A DNA stretch of 64,000 bases, from positions 62,001-126,000 of the forward strand of contig NZ_WUQZ01000007.1 in the NCBI RefSeq assembly GCF_009829075.1. The letters are read 5' to 3'. A program made the position numbers and the translations under genes. Source of the stretch: Sphingobacterium composti (GTDB lineage: Bacteria; Bacteroidota; Bacteroidia; Sphingobacteriales; Sphingobacteriaceae). The notes below the pieces were generated by a model. It was given only the letters and a program-made list of their open reading frames with translations. It was not told the origin of the DNA and made no database searches. This document shows positions 35,303 through 43,976 of the stretch, one piece after another (position 1 is the stretch's first letter; each line of letters opens with the position of its first letter).

Positions 35303-35839
35303 TTAAAAAGCATTCTTCCACATCATACTTTCTACTGGACGGATAGTTTTATTGTTGTATTTAGCATTACCTTTACTGTTGTACAACGTTTCAATATCTC
35401 CTTCCACTACAAAATAAATCAATTGTCCGATCGGCATTCCCGCATATACACGAACAGGTTGAGCTACAGAAATTTCAAGCGTCCATGTATTACAAAAGCC
35501 TACATCACCTTTACCAGCTGTCGCATGAATATCAATACCCAGACGACCAGTACTTGACTTTCCTTCCAAAAATGGTACGTGACCATGTGTTTCCGTATAT
35601 TCTAAAGTAACACCCAAGTATAATTTACCAGGCTCCAAGACGAATCCTTCTGCTGGAATCTCAAAATGTACAATCTCATTATGCTTTTTCGCATCCAAGA
35701 CAGCGTCCTTATAAGTAGCTAAGTACTTTCCCAAATGAACATCATATGAGTTCGTCCCTAGACATTTTCTGTCAAATGGCTCGATTACGATGCTACCATT
35801 TTCTATTTCTTCAAGAATTCTTTTATCGGATAAAATCAT
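35303..35839 (-). CDS. dcd: dCTP deaminase
   Basis: 178 residues from the ATG at 35839, matching the family start MILSDKRILEEI; a 25-residue hydrophobic extension upstream is rejected. Motifs: NSYDVHLGKYLA, FVLEPGKLYLGVT, FLEGKSSTGRLGIDIHATAG with the catalytic Glu and Ser/Arg, GFCNTWTLEIS and GMPIGQLIYF. It converts dCTP to dUTP and ammonia for dTMP synthesis. Divergent from the phosphopantetheinyl transferase gene. The enzyme type is mono-functional (deaminase only), since the residues of the bifunctional dUTPase form are not evident to me. Confidence 0.94.
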   Translation of the reverse strand: MILSDKRILEEIENGSIVIEPFDRKCLGTNSYDVHLGKYLATYKDAVLDAKKHNEIVHFEIPAEGFVLEPGKLYLGVTLEYTETHGHVPFLEGKSSTGRLGIDIHATAGKGDVGFCNTWTLEISVAQPVRVYAGMPIGQLIYFVVEGDIETLYNSKGNAKYNNKTIRPVESMMWKNAF

Positions 35840-35951
35840 ACGGATTAATATTACATTGGCAATAAACCAAATAGGTTTCAAAAATACAGTATTAACCGTA
35901 GCCAAGCAAATCAAAAGCCGACGATATGTACTTTTTTATTTACTTAATTTG

Positions 35952-35959
35952 TACATTTG
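35952..35959 (+). promoter_or_regulatory. -7 promoter box next to the PPTase start
   Basis: TACATTTG, exact TAnnTTTG, ending 3 bases before the ATG at 35963. This implies a leaderless or nearly leaderless message if used. Confidence 0.45.
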
Positions 35960-35962
35960 AGT

Positions 35963-36601
35963 ATGGCGCTAGTTTATCTCAGAGAATTAAATACCCAAAC
36001 AAAATTTGCGATTTGGAAAATTGAAGAATCAGCAGACGAATTGTTAAGCAAATTGCAATTGGATGAAATAGAACAAGAAAAACTTCGCCAATTGAGTAAA
36101 GGGAAGCGCACCTTACACTGGTTAGCCACTCGTGTTTTACTACGTTACTTGCTACAAACTCATCAGTACATCAACTGCCCATCTGATAGTAATGGAAAAC
36201 CTTATTTACCCGATTATCCTTATAAAATTTCCCTAACACATTCTTTCGAGTATGCCGGCGTAATGTTGAGTACGCAAGGCGAATGTGGAATGGATTTGGA
36301 ATTGGTCATGGACAAAGTCGTACGTATAAAAGAAAAATTCCTCAAAGCCGAAGAATTAAAATTTATAAATCCCGAACACGATATTCTTCAACTGTACGCA
36401 TGCTGGTGTGCTAAAGAAGCCGTATATAAACTTCAGGGGAATAAGGGAGTCTCCTTTTTAGAAGACATGACCATAAAGCCATTTAATTACAAACCACAAG
36501 GTGTGATGTTATTAGAGTTGACAAAAGAAGGAAAGACAGTTACATACGAAGTTTATTACGAACAATTTCAGAATTATATGCTTGGCTATGCTGTAGAATA
36601 G
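35963..36601 (+). CDS. 4'-phosphopantetheinyl transferase (Sfp/AcpS superfamily)
   Basis: 212 residues from the ATG at 35963 (a TTG two codons earlier is inside the -7 box). Core motifs: GKPYLPDYPYKISLTHS, then GECGMDLELV (metal Asp and Glu) and CWCAKEAVYKLQG (WxxKEA type). These enzymes move the phosphopantetheine arm from CoA to acyl carrier proteins; the target could be fatty-acid ACP or a peptide/polyketide carrier. No synthase genes are near. Its stop abuts the stop of the convergent AI-2E-type permease with no bases between, and I see no terminator there. Confidence 0.92.
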   Translation: MALVYLRELNTQTKFAIWKIEESADELLSKLQLDEIEQEKLRQLSKGKRTLHWLATRVLLRYLLQTHQYINCPSDSNGKPYLPDYPYKISLTHSFEYAGVMLSTQGECGMDLELVMDKVVRIKEKFLKAEELKFINPEHDILQLYACWCAKEAVYKLQGNKGVSFLEDMTIKPFNYKPQGVMLLELTKEGKTVTYEVYYEQFQNYMLGYAVE

Positions 36602-37648
36602 CTACTTCAGACTATCTTCCAACATTTGTTTCTTGAGTGCCAATCGTTTATTTGCTTTATAAATTTTTACTGCAATAATGAAATAAGACAAGAGTAAAGG
36701 CCCGTATACTAGTCCCATAAGTCCAAATAAAGGAATCCCGATCACCACACCCACAACTGTAATAATGGGATGTATATCGCCGACCTTTTTAGCAATTACC
36801 AACCGTAATACGTTATCGATATTGATCACCAGACCAAATCCCCAAAGTAGCAACCCTATACCCTGCCAGGTCATACCTTGAGAGATCAAAATAACTGATG
36901 CGGGAACAAAAATTAATGGAGGACCAAGCAATGGTATAAAAGAAAGAATTGCACAAATGACCCCCCAAAAGAACCCATCTTTTGCGCCAAAAATCCAGAA
37001 ACCTATAGCTAGACATGTCCCCTGTACAATAGCAATAAATGTCTGACCAATAATATTGGAATAAGTAATGTTCTTTAATTCTTCTCCAAAAGCAGCTGCA
37101 TTTTCCTCATCAAAAGGCATATAATGCACAAAGCTATTTTCAAAACCTTTGTAGTTAATGAACAAAAAGTACAAAATGAAATACATGACCGAAACTTCCA
37201 AAAAAACATTTGCAGCTCCCCCTAGCACAATGGTCATAAGCCCTCCTAAATATGCCGCACTTGATTCTAATTGTTCTTTGAGCAGGTCAGGCTTGCCTAC
37301 TATGTCCCCAACAAAATTATTGATAGCATCAATAAGCTTAGTGAGCCATTCTGGATTGTTTTTTAGCTCCACAGCCTTATTCACCAGCATAGCTCCTATT
37401 CCTGCAAAAGGAAGGACAATGATTACTAAAGAAAGAAGTATAATAAAAACAGAGGATAATGATCGAGGCCAACGCCATTTCTCAATCAAGAAAATATTTA
37501 GATTTCTAAAGAGCGCGTACATCACAAACGTACCCAAAAAAGCACCATAGATACCTTTCATGGCATACAATAGGATACCACCAAGCACAAGAACAATAAG
37601 CAAAATGATGATATTACGTTCTTTTTGCGAAAAAACAGGGTTATTCAT
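36602..37648 (-). CDS. AI-2E family transporter (PerM/UPF0118)
   Basis: 348 residues with about eight hydrophobic segments (IIILLIVLVLGGILLYAM, SVFIILLSLVIIVLPFAGIGAML, later VVGVVIGIPLFGLMGLVYGPLLLSYFIIA). The final part, IPLFGLMGLVYGPLL, is the family C-terminal signature. The name comes from TqsA of E. coli; other members carry sodium, metal or unknown substrates, so transport of AI-2 should not be assumed. Inner membrane. Cytosolic tail is basic (KANKRLALKKQ). Upstream by 32 bases is the enoyl-CoA hydratase gene, same strand, likely cotranscribed. Confidence 0.88.
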   Translation of the reverse strand: MNNPVFSQKERNIIILLIVLVLGGILLYAMKGIYGAFLGTFVMYALFRNLNIFLIEKWRWPRSLSSVFIILLSLVIIVLPFAGIGAMLVNKAVELKNNPEWLTKLIDAINNFVGDIVGKPDLLKEQLESSAAYLGGLMTIVLGGAANVFLEVSVMYFILYFLFINYKGFENSFVHYMPFDEENAAAFGEELKNITYSNIIGQTFIAIVQGTCLAIGFWIFGAKDGFFWGVICAILSFIPLLGPPLIFVPASVILISQGMTWQGIGLLLWGFGLVINIDNVLRLVIAKKVGDIHPIITVVGVVIGIPLFGLMGLVYGPLLLSYFIIAVKIYKANKRLALKKQMLEDSLK

Positions 37649-37680
37649 AGAAGCTAGTCTTTATGAATAACAACAAACGA

Positions 37681-38460
37681 TTAAAAGTTTGGTTTGCGCT
37701 TCTCTAAAAATGCTGCAACGCCTTCTTTCATATCAGCTGATCCAAAGCATTTCCCAAACAATTCTATTTCCCTTTCAAATCCTTTGTCCACATCAACAAT
37801 ACCTACATTTACCGCATCAATTGCTGCCGTAATAGCGGTAAAAGAGCGTGTATAGGTTCGCTCCAATAATGCAATACATTTTGCCAAAAGCTCACTTTGA
37901 GTTGCGACGACATGATTCACCAACCCCCATTGATATGCATCTTGTGCGTCAACCATATCTCCTGTCAATATCATTTCCAAAGCCTTACTTTTACCCACTA
38001 ATTGTGGTAAGCGCTGCGTGCCCCCATATCCAGGAATAATACCCAAAGACACTTCTGGGAGTCCCATTTTGGCGGACTCAACCGCAACACGTATATGACA
38101 AGCTAGCGCAAGTTCTAAACCTCCTCCTAAAGCAAATCCATTAATAGCGGCAATAATAGGCTTCGGAAAATGTTGAATTTTATTCATCACATTTTGCTGC
38201 CCTGAACGCGATAACTCACTTGCTTCAGCAGAATTCAAACTCAAAAACTCCTTAATATCTGCTCCTGCAACAAAAGCTTTTTCGCCCTTACCCGTCAAAA
38301 CAATCCCTCGCACAGTCGCATCTTCCGACAACTTGTCAAACACTTCAGACAACTCTTTAAGAGTCTGAGAGTTCAATGCATTTAATTTGTCTTCTCTATT
38401 GATTGTGATAATAGCCGTTTTGTCTTGTTGATTTACAAGGATATTTTCATATGTAGCCAT
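37681..38460 (-). CDS. Enoyl-CoA hydratase/isomerase family protein
   Basis: 259 residues, crotonase fold. CoA-binding oxyanion loops: AFVAGADIKEFL and NGFALGGGLELALACH; the two catalytic Glu are in GGGLELA and LPEVSLGIIPGYGGTQRL, so it should be an active hydratase and not merely an isomerase. It hydrates 2-enoyl-CoA during beta-oxidation or a related route (family knowledge). Two bases separate it from the DUF5686 gene upstream, so they share a message. No other beta-oxidation gene is adjacent, so the pathway is not fixed. Confidence 0.92.
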   Translation of the reverse strand: MATYENILVNQQDKTAIITINREDKLNALNSQTLKELSEVFDKLSEDATVRGIVLTGKGEKAFVAGADIKEFLSLNSAEASELSRSGQQNVMNKIQHFPKPIIAAINGFALGGGLELALACHIRVAVESAKMGLPEVSLGIIPGYGGTQRLPQLVGKSKALEMILTGDMVDAQDAYQWGLVNHVVATQSELLAKCIALLERTYTRSFTAITAAIDAVNVGIVDVDKGFEREIELFGKCFGSADMKEGVAAFLEKRKPNF

Positions 38461-38462
38461 AC

Positions 38463-40985
38463 TTAAAAACTAAAATGTAATGATAATCTAAATCGATCTT
38501 TGATAGGTTCTTTCACCTCATTATATGTCATTCGTAAATAATATTGAACGCGCAAAATTCGGAATATATTATCCAATCCTACATATCCCTCCCAATAAGG
38601 TTCTTTGCCCATTACCTTTGTCATGATTTTACCCTCTTTATCTTTATCAAAATAAACTACTTCATTGCTCATGTATGGATTATTTGTACTAGATAAATCT
38701 CCCCAAAACATTCTTGTCCCGAAGATTTCTCTTAATTTAAGTCGCTTGACCAAAGGAATTTTATTGAGCAAAAATCCGTTCAATCTATGATCGTAGGCTA
38801 ATTTCAAATACTGATCTGCAACGAACTCCATAGAATTTACTCGCTGATAAGAAATTGTATGTCGATCATTTTGTTCTTGAATATTTGGCATTTCTAATAG
38901 CGGATAAGGCAAGGTTCCCCAAATTTTTCCTGCGGATGCTGTAACGTCTCCAAATCCCAATTGATTCAAAAAGAAACGCTTTGATACAGAAAATCGCAAC
39001 GCATCATAGTTGTATTGTCCGCCCAAAAATCCATTCAACCCTCTATTATATTGCAGATTGAATACCGGATAATTCTCAATTATTGTATTACGCGTCAAAT
39101 TGCGATAATAGAATTTTTCATTAGGCGCCCATCGCAATATAAACTGTAAATCCGAAGTATTGATATTATCAAGAAATTTTGAGGAATCTGCAGATAATGC
39201 AAATCGCAAATCACCGATCGGATTGCGACGTTGTAAGGTCATCTGAGATGATAAACTGAAATGATTACCAAACTCTATTAAATGCCCCAATCGATATGCA
39301 TCCGTATTCAAAAATTTTGTTGGCCTATTTGATCGAAAACTCCTGAAGAAACTATCTCCTTTCAGAAATCCAATTCCTTTGCCAGGTTCGAAAATATCAT
39401 GCTGCACAGAGCCTTCAAGATAGTGCGCCGGAAAGGTCGTAATTGATTTTCCGTTTAAAGACACAGCCGTTCTGAGATTATACTTAAAGTCCTGATCTCG
39501 AAGCCCATAAGCCATATAGCCTTCTAGGTATACTTTTTCTGAAAAAGCTGCAGTAGAACGACCTCCTATTCGAATTCTGTTTCCTTCTACACTATTTCTG
39601 TGATATAAATATTCTAAAGGCCCCAACTCAAATTTTCCCAAAGAATAATAGCCTTGTGATAACAAATACCCCATAGCCATCATAGTTCGGAAAGAAGAGA
39701 GGTTGTTAAGGCTATCAATGTTTTTATAAGTATTTTGTTCTGTCAGTGATAATTGTACCGGTCTATATCCTTGTAGGGAAAAACTTGACGACAACCGTTT
39801 TTCAATAGGAGCTCCAGCAAATACATTATCAACAGGATTATTACTTACATCATAATTACTATTAATACTCAGCCTACGACCAAATAAGGCATCTTTAGAG
39901 CCTCTTCCAAAAAGCACCGTTATATCCGAGGTATCCTGTAACATCACGCCTGAGTCATCCTTGAAATAGGAAAGTTTCAACTTTAAATCATTTACCCAAC
40001 TTACATTAGCCTTTTCGTCTAACTGCATCTGAGCTGCCTTCACCGCATATCGCCCATCCATAGAAATAGTCAGCTGACCTTTGAACAACAAATCTGTAGG
40101 ATTGCGTGGCTCAAATTCTAAGCGCACAAAAAAGTCCTTTTCCGTCCGAATAGTATCTTTCACATAATACTTATAATACATCTTTGCATTACTCGCTATC
40201 GGACTTAGGAATTGCTTATTAATGAAATAAATACTCTCCTCATATACATCAATGGGCTGAAACATATATCCCATAAAAGATTCAATATTGGGATTATTTA
40301 CATATCTAGAATCAAATTCAGTTTTTTCTTCGGCTTTAATTATCTTCTTAGTCCGAGTTGGATTCTGTTGCACATAATTGTCGGATAAGGTTTCTTGCAT
40401 ATAAATGCTTAATGCCTCCTTATTATCAGCAACAGAGCTATCTACATTGGTATAGAAAAACTTAAGATCCTTTCCTCCCTTTGCAAAAACAGTTTTGGGA
40501 TCCATTAAACCAAACTTAAGTTTAGAGTATTCCTCAAAATAAAGGCTATCCTTTTTTTCCAATTTGTTGAGGTTTTTATTTTTGATAACCAAATCGATGA
40601 GTTCCGTTGCAGGATTTCGATTGACATATTTACGTCTTCTATTTACCTCAACAGCGTCTATTATAAAATTTTTATGATCTAATGCAATTTCCAAATAGGA
40701 CACAGTAGAGTCAATAGAGACAACTTTCGCCTCATAACCGAGAGCAGTTACCATAATTTCCTTTGATGGCTTGGGGAGAATTAATAAAAAATTACCTGAT
40801 TTATCTGTTGCCGTCCCAACATTTTCTGCATTCGCCTTTATACTAGCCGTCACAATCGCCTCTTTCGTGGCAGCATCGATAACTTTACCGCGAATACGCA
40901 CTTGTCCCTGTACAGTTATTACTGAAAGTAGCAAAACGAGAATAGCATATATAAATCGTATCTGACTGTAATCCGCTCTTTTCAT
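38463..40985 (-). CDS. DUF5686 outer-membrane protein with carboxypeptidase-regulatory domain
   Basis: 840 residues. Signal sequence (about 10-28), then a carboxypeptidase-regulatory-like domain (about 29-105: VRIRGKVIDAATKEAIVTAS, then LLILPKPSKEIMVTALGYEA). After this comes the DUF5686 region starting ELIDLVIKNKNLN, and a long predicted barrel ending in FRLSLHFSF, an outer-membrane barrel end. Function of DUF5686 is unknown; it is common and single or multi-copy in Bacteroidota. First gene of a three-gene unit with the hydratase and the AI-2E-type permease. Promoter box at 41031-41038. Confidence 0.82.
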   Translation of the reverse strand: MKRADYSQIRFIYAILVLLLSVITVQGQVRIRGKVIDAATKEAIVTASIKANAENVGTATDKSGNFLLILPKPSKEIMVTALGYEAKVVSIDSTVSYLEIALDHKNFIIDAVEVNRRRKYVNRNPATELIDLVIKNKNLNKLEKKDSLYFEEYSKLKFGLMDPKTVFAKGGKDLKFFYTNVDSSVADNKEALSIYMQETLSDNYVQQNPTRTKKIIKAEEKTEFDSRYVNNPNIESFMGYMFQPIDVYEESIYFINKQFLSPIASNAKMYYKYYVKDTIRTEKDFFVRLEFEPRNPTDLLFKGQLTISMDGRYAVKAAQMQLDEKANVSWVNDLKLKLSYFKDDSGVMLQDTSDITVLFGRGSKDALFGRRLSINSNYDVSNNPVDNVFAGAPIEKRLSSSFSLQGYRPVQLSLTEQNTYKNIDSLNNLSSFRTMMAMGYLLSQGYYSLGKFELGPLEYLYHRNSVEGNRIRIGGRSTAAFSEKVYLEGYMAYGLRDQDFKYNLRTAVSLNGKSITTFPAHYLEGSVQHDIFEPGKGIGFLKGDSFFRSFRSNRPTKFLNTDAYRLGHLIEFGNHFSLSSQMTLQRRNPIGDLRFALSADSSKFLDNINTSDLQFILRWAPNEKFYYRNLTRNTIIENYPVFNLQYNRGLNGFLGGQYNYDALRFSVSKRFFLNQLGFGDVTASAGKIWGTLPYPLLEMPNIQEQNDRHTISYQRVNSMEFVADQYLKLAYDHRLNGFLLNKIPLVKRLKLREIFGTRMFWGDLSSTNNPYMSNEVVYFDKDKEGKIMTKVMGKEPYWEGYVGLDNIFRILRVQYYLRMTYNEVKEPIKDRFRLSLHFSF

Positions 40986-41030
40986 ATACCTTAAGGCTCA
41001 ATTATAAAGATACAATTTGTGCTTAAAGTT

Positions 41031-41038
41031 CAAAATTA
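41031..41038 (-). promoter_or_regulatory. -7 box of the DUF5686 operon
   Basis: Minus-strand TAATTTTG, exact TAnnTTTG, about 45 bases before the ATG at 40985. The overlapping stretch TTCAAAATTATTCTAAA (41030-41046) weakly resembles the iron-box-like palindrome (15 of 17 to the 29367 site read on the minus strand). Confidence 0.42.
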
Positions 41039-41045
41039 TTCTAAA

Positions 41046-41073
41046 CAAAAAAGCTCTTCAAAATGAAGAGCTT
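41046..41073 (-). terminator. Terminator of the nuo operon
   Basis: On the minus strand AAGCTCTTCA pairs with TGAAGAGCTT (41064-41073 with 41051-41060) around a 3-base loop, then a run of T (41050 down to 41046). It lies 21 bases after the nuoN stop. Confidence 0.85.
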
Positions 41074-41094
41074 GTCGCTTAAAATTTATATATC

Positions 41095-42480
41095 TTATAA
41101 TAATGATATGACGCAATTTGGATATATACCTATCAAAACTGTTAGCAAAAGCGTAAGAATTAAAACCACATTAAAACTTGTCGGAACAGCAACAGTATCT
41201 TCTCCAGTAATACTCGGATAGAAGTACATATGTACAACAACGCGTAAATAGTAATATACACCAATTGCTGCATTTACCACAGCCAATGCTAGCAAGATAA
41301 TATGGTAATCTGCCATTGCACTTCTAAATAACATAAACTTACCGATAAATCCTGCTGTCAATGGAATACCTGCCAAAGACAACATCGATACAGTAATAAC
41401 TAGAGCTAATAATGGATTCGTCTTTCCTAAACCATCAAACGCTACAAACTGATCAGAACCATGACTTCTTTTCACTAAAATCAACCCTGCAAATGCGGCT
41501 ACAGATGCTAACGAATACGCAAAACCGTAAGTCAAAATACTTGAGTTTGCATTCGCTCCCAACGAAATAATAGCAAAAAGCATATAACCTGCATGTGAAA
41601 TACTTGAATATGCCAACATTCGCTTGAAGCTGGATTGCATTAATGCCGTTATATTTCCTACAAATAATGTAATGACTATTATCAACAATAATATAGGTGT
41701 CCAGAAATCTTGTAATGGAGAAAAGACATAACTAAATAGCTTGATAAAACCCGCGAATGAAGCCACTTTTACTACTGTACTCATGTAAGAAGTAATCAAG
41801 ATTGGCGCCCCATCATACACATCTGGTGTCCAAAAATGGAATGGCGCTGCACCGACTTTGAATAACAATCCTACTAACAACAATAGTATTCCACCATAGA
41901 ATAATGGAGATAGAGCTGTTGGATTATCTATCAAATAATTTTTTATACCCGTAATATCAAATGTGCCTGTTGCTCCGTATAATAACGTAATACCGAATAG
42001 TAAAAATCCTGTCGAGAACGCTCCCATTAAGAAGTACTTCAATGCTGCTTCATTCGATGCAAAATCTGTCTTACGAATACCTACCAAAATATATAACGCT
42101 ACTGACATTACTTCTATACCAATAAAAAGCATAGCAAGATTGTGGTATGAACATACCATCAATGCACCAGTTAGCGAGAACAGTATCAAGCAATAATATT
42201 CAGCGACATTATTACTTATCGCACGAAAATATTCTTTGCTCAGAAATAAAATAAGCCCAGTAATAACGATACAAAGAATGGAAAAGGCTAAGGCAAAATT
42301 ATCAAATAAGACCATGCCATTATAAATAGGACTTACGCCCTTATTCCAAGCCGAGATTTCGAATCCCAATGCGACTACCAATCCCAACATGGTAACAGGC
42401 AACAGCAAAGATTTCGCTTTATATAAGCCTAAATATAAAACCAGAATTCCCAAAAGTGACAGTGTAATAATCGCACCCAT
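41095..42480 (-). CDS. nuoN: NADH-quinone oxidoreductase subunit N
   Basis: 461 residues with about 13-14 membrane helices of the Mrp-antiporter type. Recognisable blocks: HNLAMLFIGIEVMSVALYIL with the key Glu in the fifth helix, LLFKVGAAPFHFWTPDVYDG with the Lys of TM7, and RMLAYSSISHAGYM. It forms one of the three antiporter-like proton channels in complex I. Last gene of the nuo operon, 25 bases after nuoM; terminator follows. Confidence 0.95.
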   Translation of the reverse strand: MGAIITLSLLGILVLYLGLYKAKSLLLPVTMLGLVVALGFEISAWNKGVSPIYNGMVLFDNFALAFSILCIVITGLILFLSKEYFRAISNNVAEYYCLILFSLTGALMVCSYHNLAMLFIGIEVMSVALYILVGIRKTDFASNEAALKYFLMGAFSTGFLLFGITLLYGATGTFDITGIKNYLIDNPTALSPLFYGGILLLLVGLLFKVGAAPFHFWTPDVYDGAPILITSYMSTVVKVASFAGFIKLFSYVFSPLQDFWTPILLLIIVITLFVGNITALMQSSFKRMLAYSSISHAGYMLFAIISLGANANSSILTYGFAYSLASVAAFAGLILVKRSHGSDQFVAFDGLGKTNPLLALVITVSMLSLAGIPLTAGFIGKFMLFRSAMADYHIILLALAVVNAAIGVYYYLRVVVHMYFYPSITGEDTVAVPTSFNVVLILTLLLTVLIGIYPNCVISLL

Positions 42481-42505
42481 AAATGATTGTGTATTTTGAC
42501 TTATT

Positions 42506-43951
42506 TTAAAACTTAACTGATTGAACTAATTGTGTGACCGATGCCTCTGATAATTTCAAGATACTATTTGGAAATATTCCTAAAGCTATTATCAAAGCAC
42601 AAATGATTACTAATACAAGTACTTCTACACCTTTTACGTCTGTTACTTTTACATAACTACTATCCACCGTACCTAACATTGACTTTTGGAATAATCGTAG
42701 CATATATACAGCCCCAAAAATTAATGTAAGACCTGCAAATGCAGCATACCAAATATTGATGCTGTACAATGATTTCAACAACAAGAATTCCCCAATAAAA
42801 CCATTAGTCAGAGGCAATCCTACAGCCCCCATCATAATGATAACAAACAAAGTTGCCAACACTGGCATATTGTACGCAAGGCCACCTAACTCATTTAATG
42901 TATTGGTTCCAGTTCGTGATTTGATAATATCTAATACCAAGAATAATCCAATTACACTTATACCATGATTCACCATTTGTAAAATAGCCCCTTGCAGTCC
43001 CTCTTGATTCCAAGCGAAAATACCTGCCGTAATCAAACCTACGTGAGCAATAGAAGAATATGCGATAAGACGTTTTGCATTTTGTTGCTTAAAAGCAATT
43101 ATGGAGGCATACACAATACCGATAATACACAATATTAAAGCTACAGTTCCATACGTGCTAGCTCCAAAAGGAACAACCGGAATTAACCAACGAATAACAC
43201 CATAAGTACCCATTTTCAACATAATACCCGCCAACAGCATCGTTCCTGCTGTAGGTGCATTTGTATATGTATCGGGTTGCCAAGTGTGAAATGGGAAAAT
43301 CGGAATTTTTATCGCAAAAGCAATAAAGAAAGCCCAGAACAACCAGCGTTGTGCATATTCACTTAAGTCTAATGCCACGAATGATGTCCATTCGTAGTCT
43401 TTATTTGGTGTTTGCTGACCTAGATATAGAATCGCAATCAACATAAATAAACTTCCGAAGAATGTATAAATAAAGAATTTTAGGTTTACTTTGATTCTAT
43501 CTCCATCTCCCCACAGCGCACAGATAAAATAGATTGGAATTAATGCCGCTTCCCAGCCTACATAGAATGTAAACGCATCCAAAGCCATAAACACCAACAG
43601 CAATCCTGCTTGCATAAAACTAGCCAATGCGTAGAAACTATGTTTTATCTCCTTGCTAAATGTGGACAAGATAATCAAAGGAAATAATCCATTGGTTAAT
43701 AATACCAAAGGAAAACTAATGCCATCTAATCCAATATGGAAATGAATATTTAAACTTGAAATCCATGCAAAAGATTGTTCAAATTGAACTGAAGCATCAG
43801 GTACAAAAGCACATACAAAAGGTATGGTTAATGCAACTTGAACGAGAGACAATACAAGAGCTATCCACTTCGCCGTAGAAGAGGATTTTGCGAATGCCAA
43901 TAAAACAGCACTTGCAACAGGTAGTAATAGCAGTATAAAAAGGTTATTCAT
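42506..43951 (-). CDS. nuoM: NADH-quinone oxidoreductase subunit M
   Basis: 481 residues, 14 or so membrane helices. Landmarks: FYVGWEAALIPIYFICALWG (conserved Glu of TM5), FAIKIPIFPFHTWQPDTYTNAP (TM7 Lys), RLIAYSSIAHVGLI and GLPLTNGFIGEFLLL. An antiporter-like proton-pumping subunit of complex I in the inner membrane. 25 bases separate it from nuoL upstream and from nuoN downstream, within the minus-strand nuo operon. Confidence 0.96.
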   Translation of the reverse strand: MNNLFILLLLPVASAVLLAFAKSSSTAKWIALVLSLVQVALTIPFVCAFVPDASVQFEQSFAWISSLNIHFHIGLDGISFPLVLLTNGLFPLIILSTFSKEIKHSFYALASFMQAGLLLVFMALDAFTFYVGWEAALIPIYFICALWGDGDRIKVNLKFFIYTFFGSLFMLIAILYLGQQTPNKDYEWTSFVALDLSEYAQRWLFWAFFIAFAIKIPIFPFHTWQPDTYTNAPTAGTMLLAGIMLKMGTYGVIRWLIPVVPFGASTYGTVALILCIIGIVYASIIAFKQQNAKRLIAYSSIAHVGLITAGIFAWNQEGLQGAILQMVNHGISVIGLFLVLDIIKSRTGTNTLNELGGLAYNMPVLATLFVIIMMGAVGLPLTNGFIGEFLLLKSLYSINIWYAAFAGLTLIFGAVYMLRLFQKSMLGTVDSSYVKVTDVKGVEVLVLVIICALIIALGIFPNSILKLSEASVTQLVQSVKF

Positions 43952-43976
43952 TGATTATCTTCTATTTCAAATCTAT

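Noticed and set aside
36590-36620. Terminator between the PPTase and AI-2E-type permease genes
   Set aside because: The stops abut and no inverted repeat followed by a T-run is visible.
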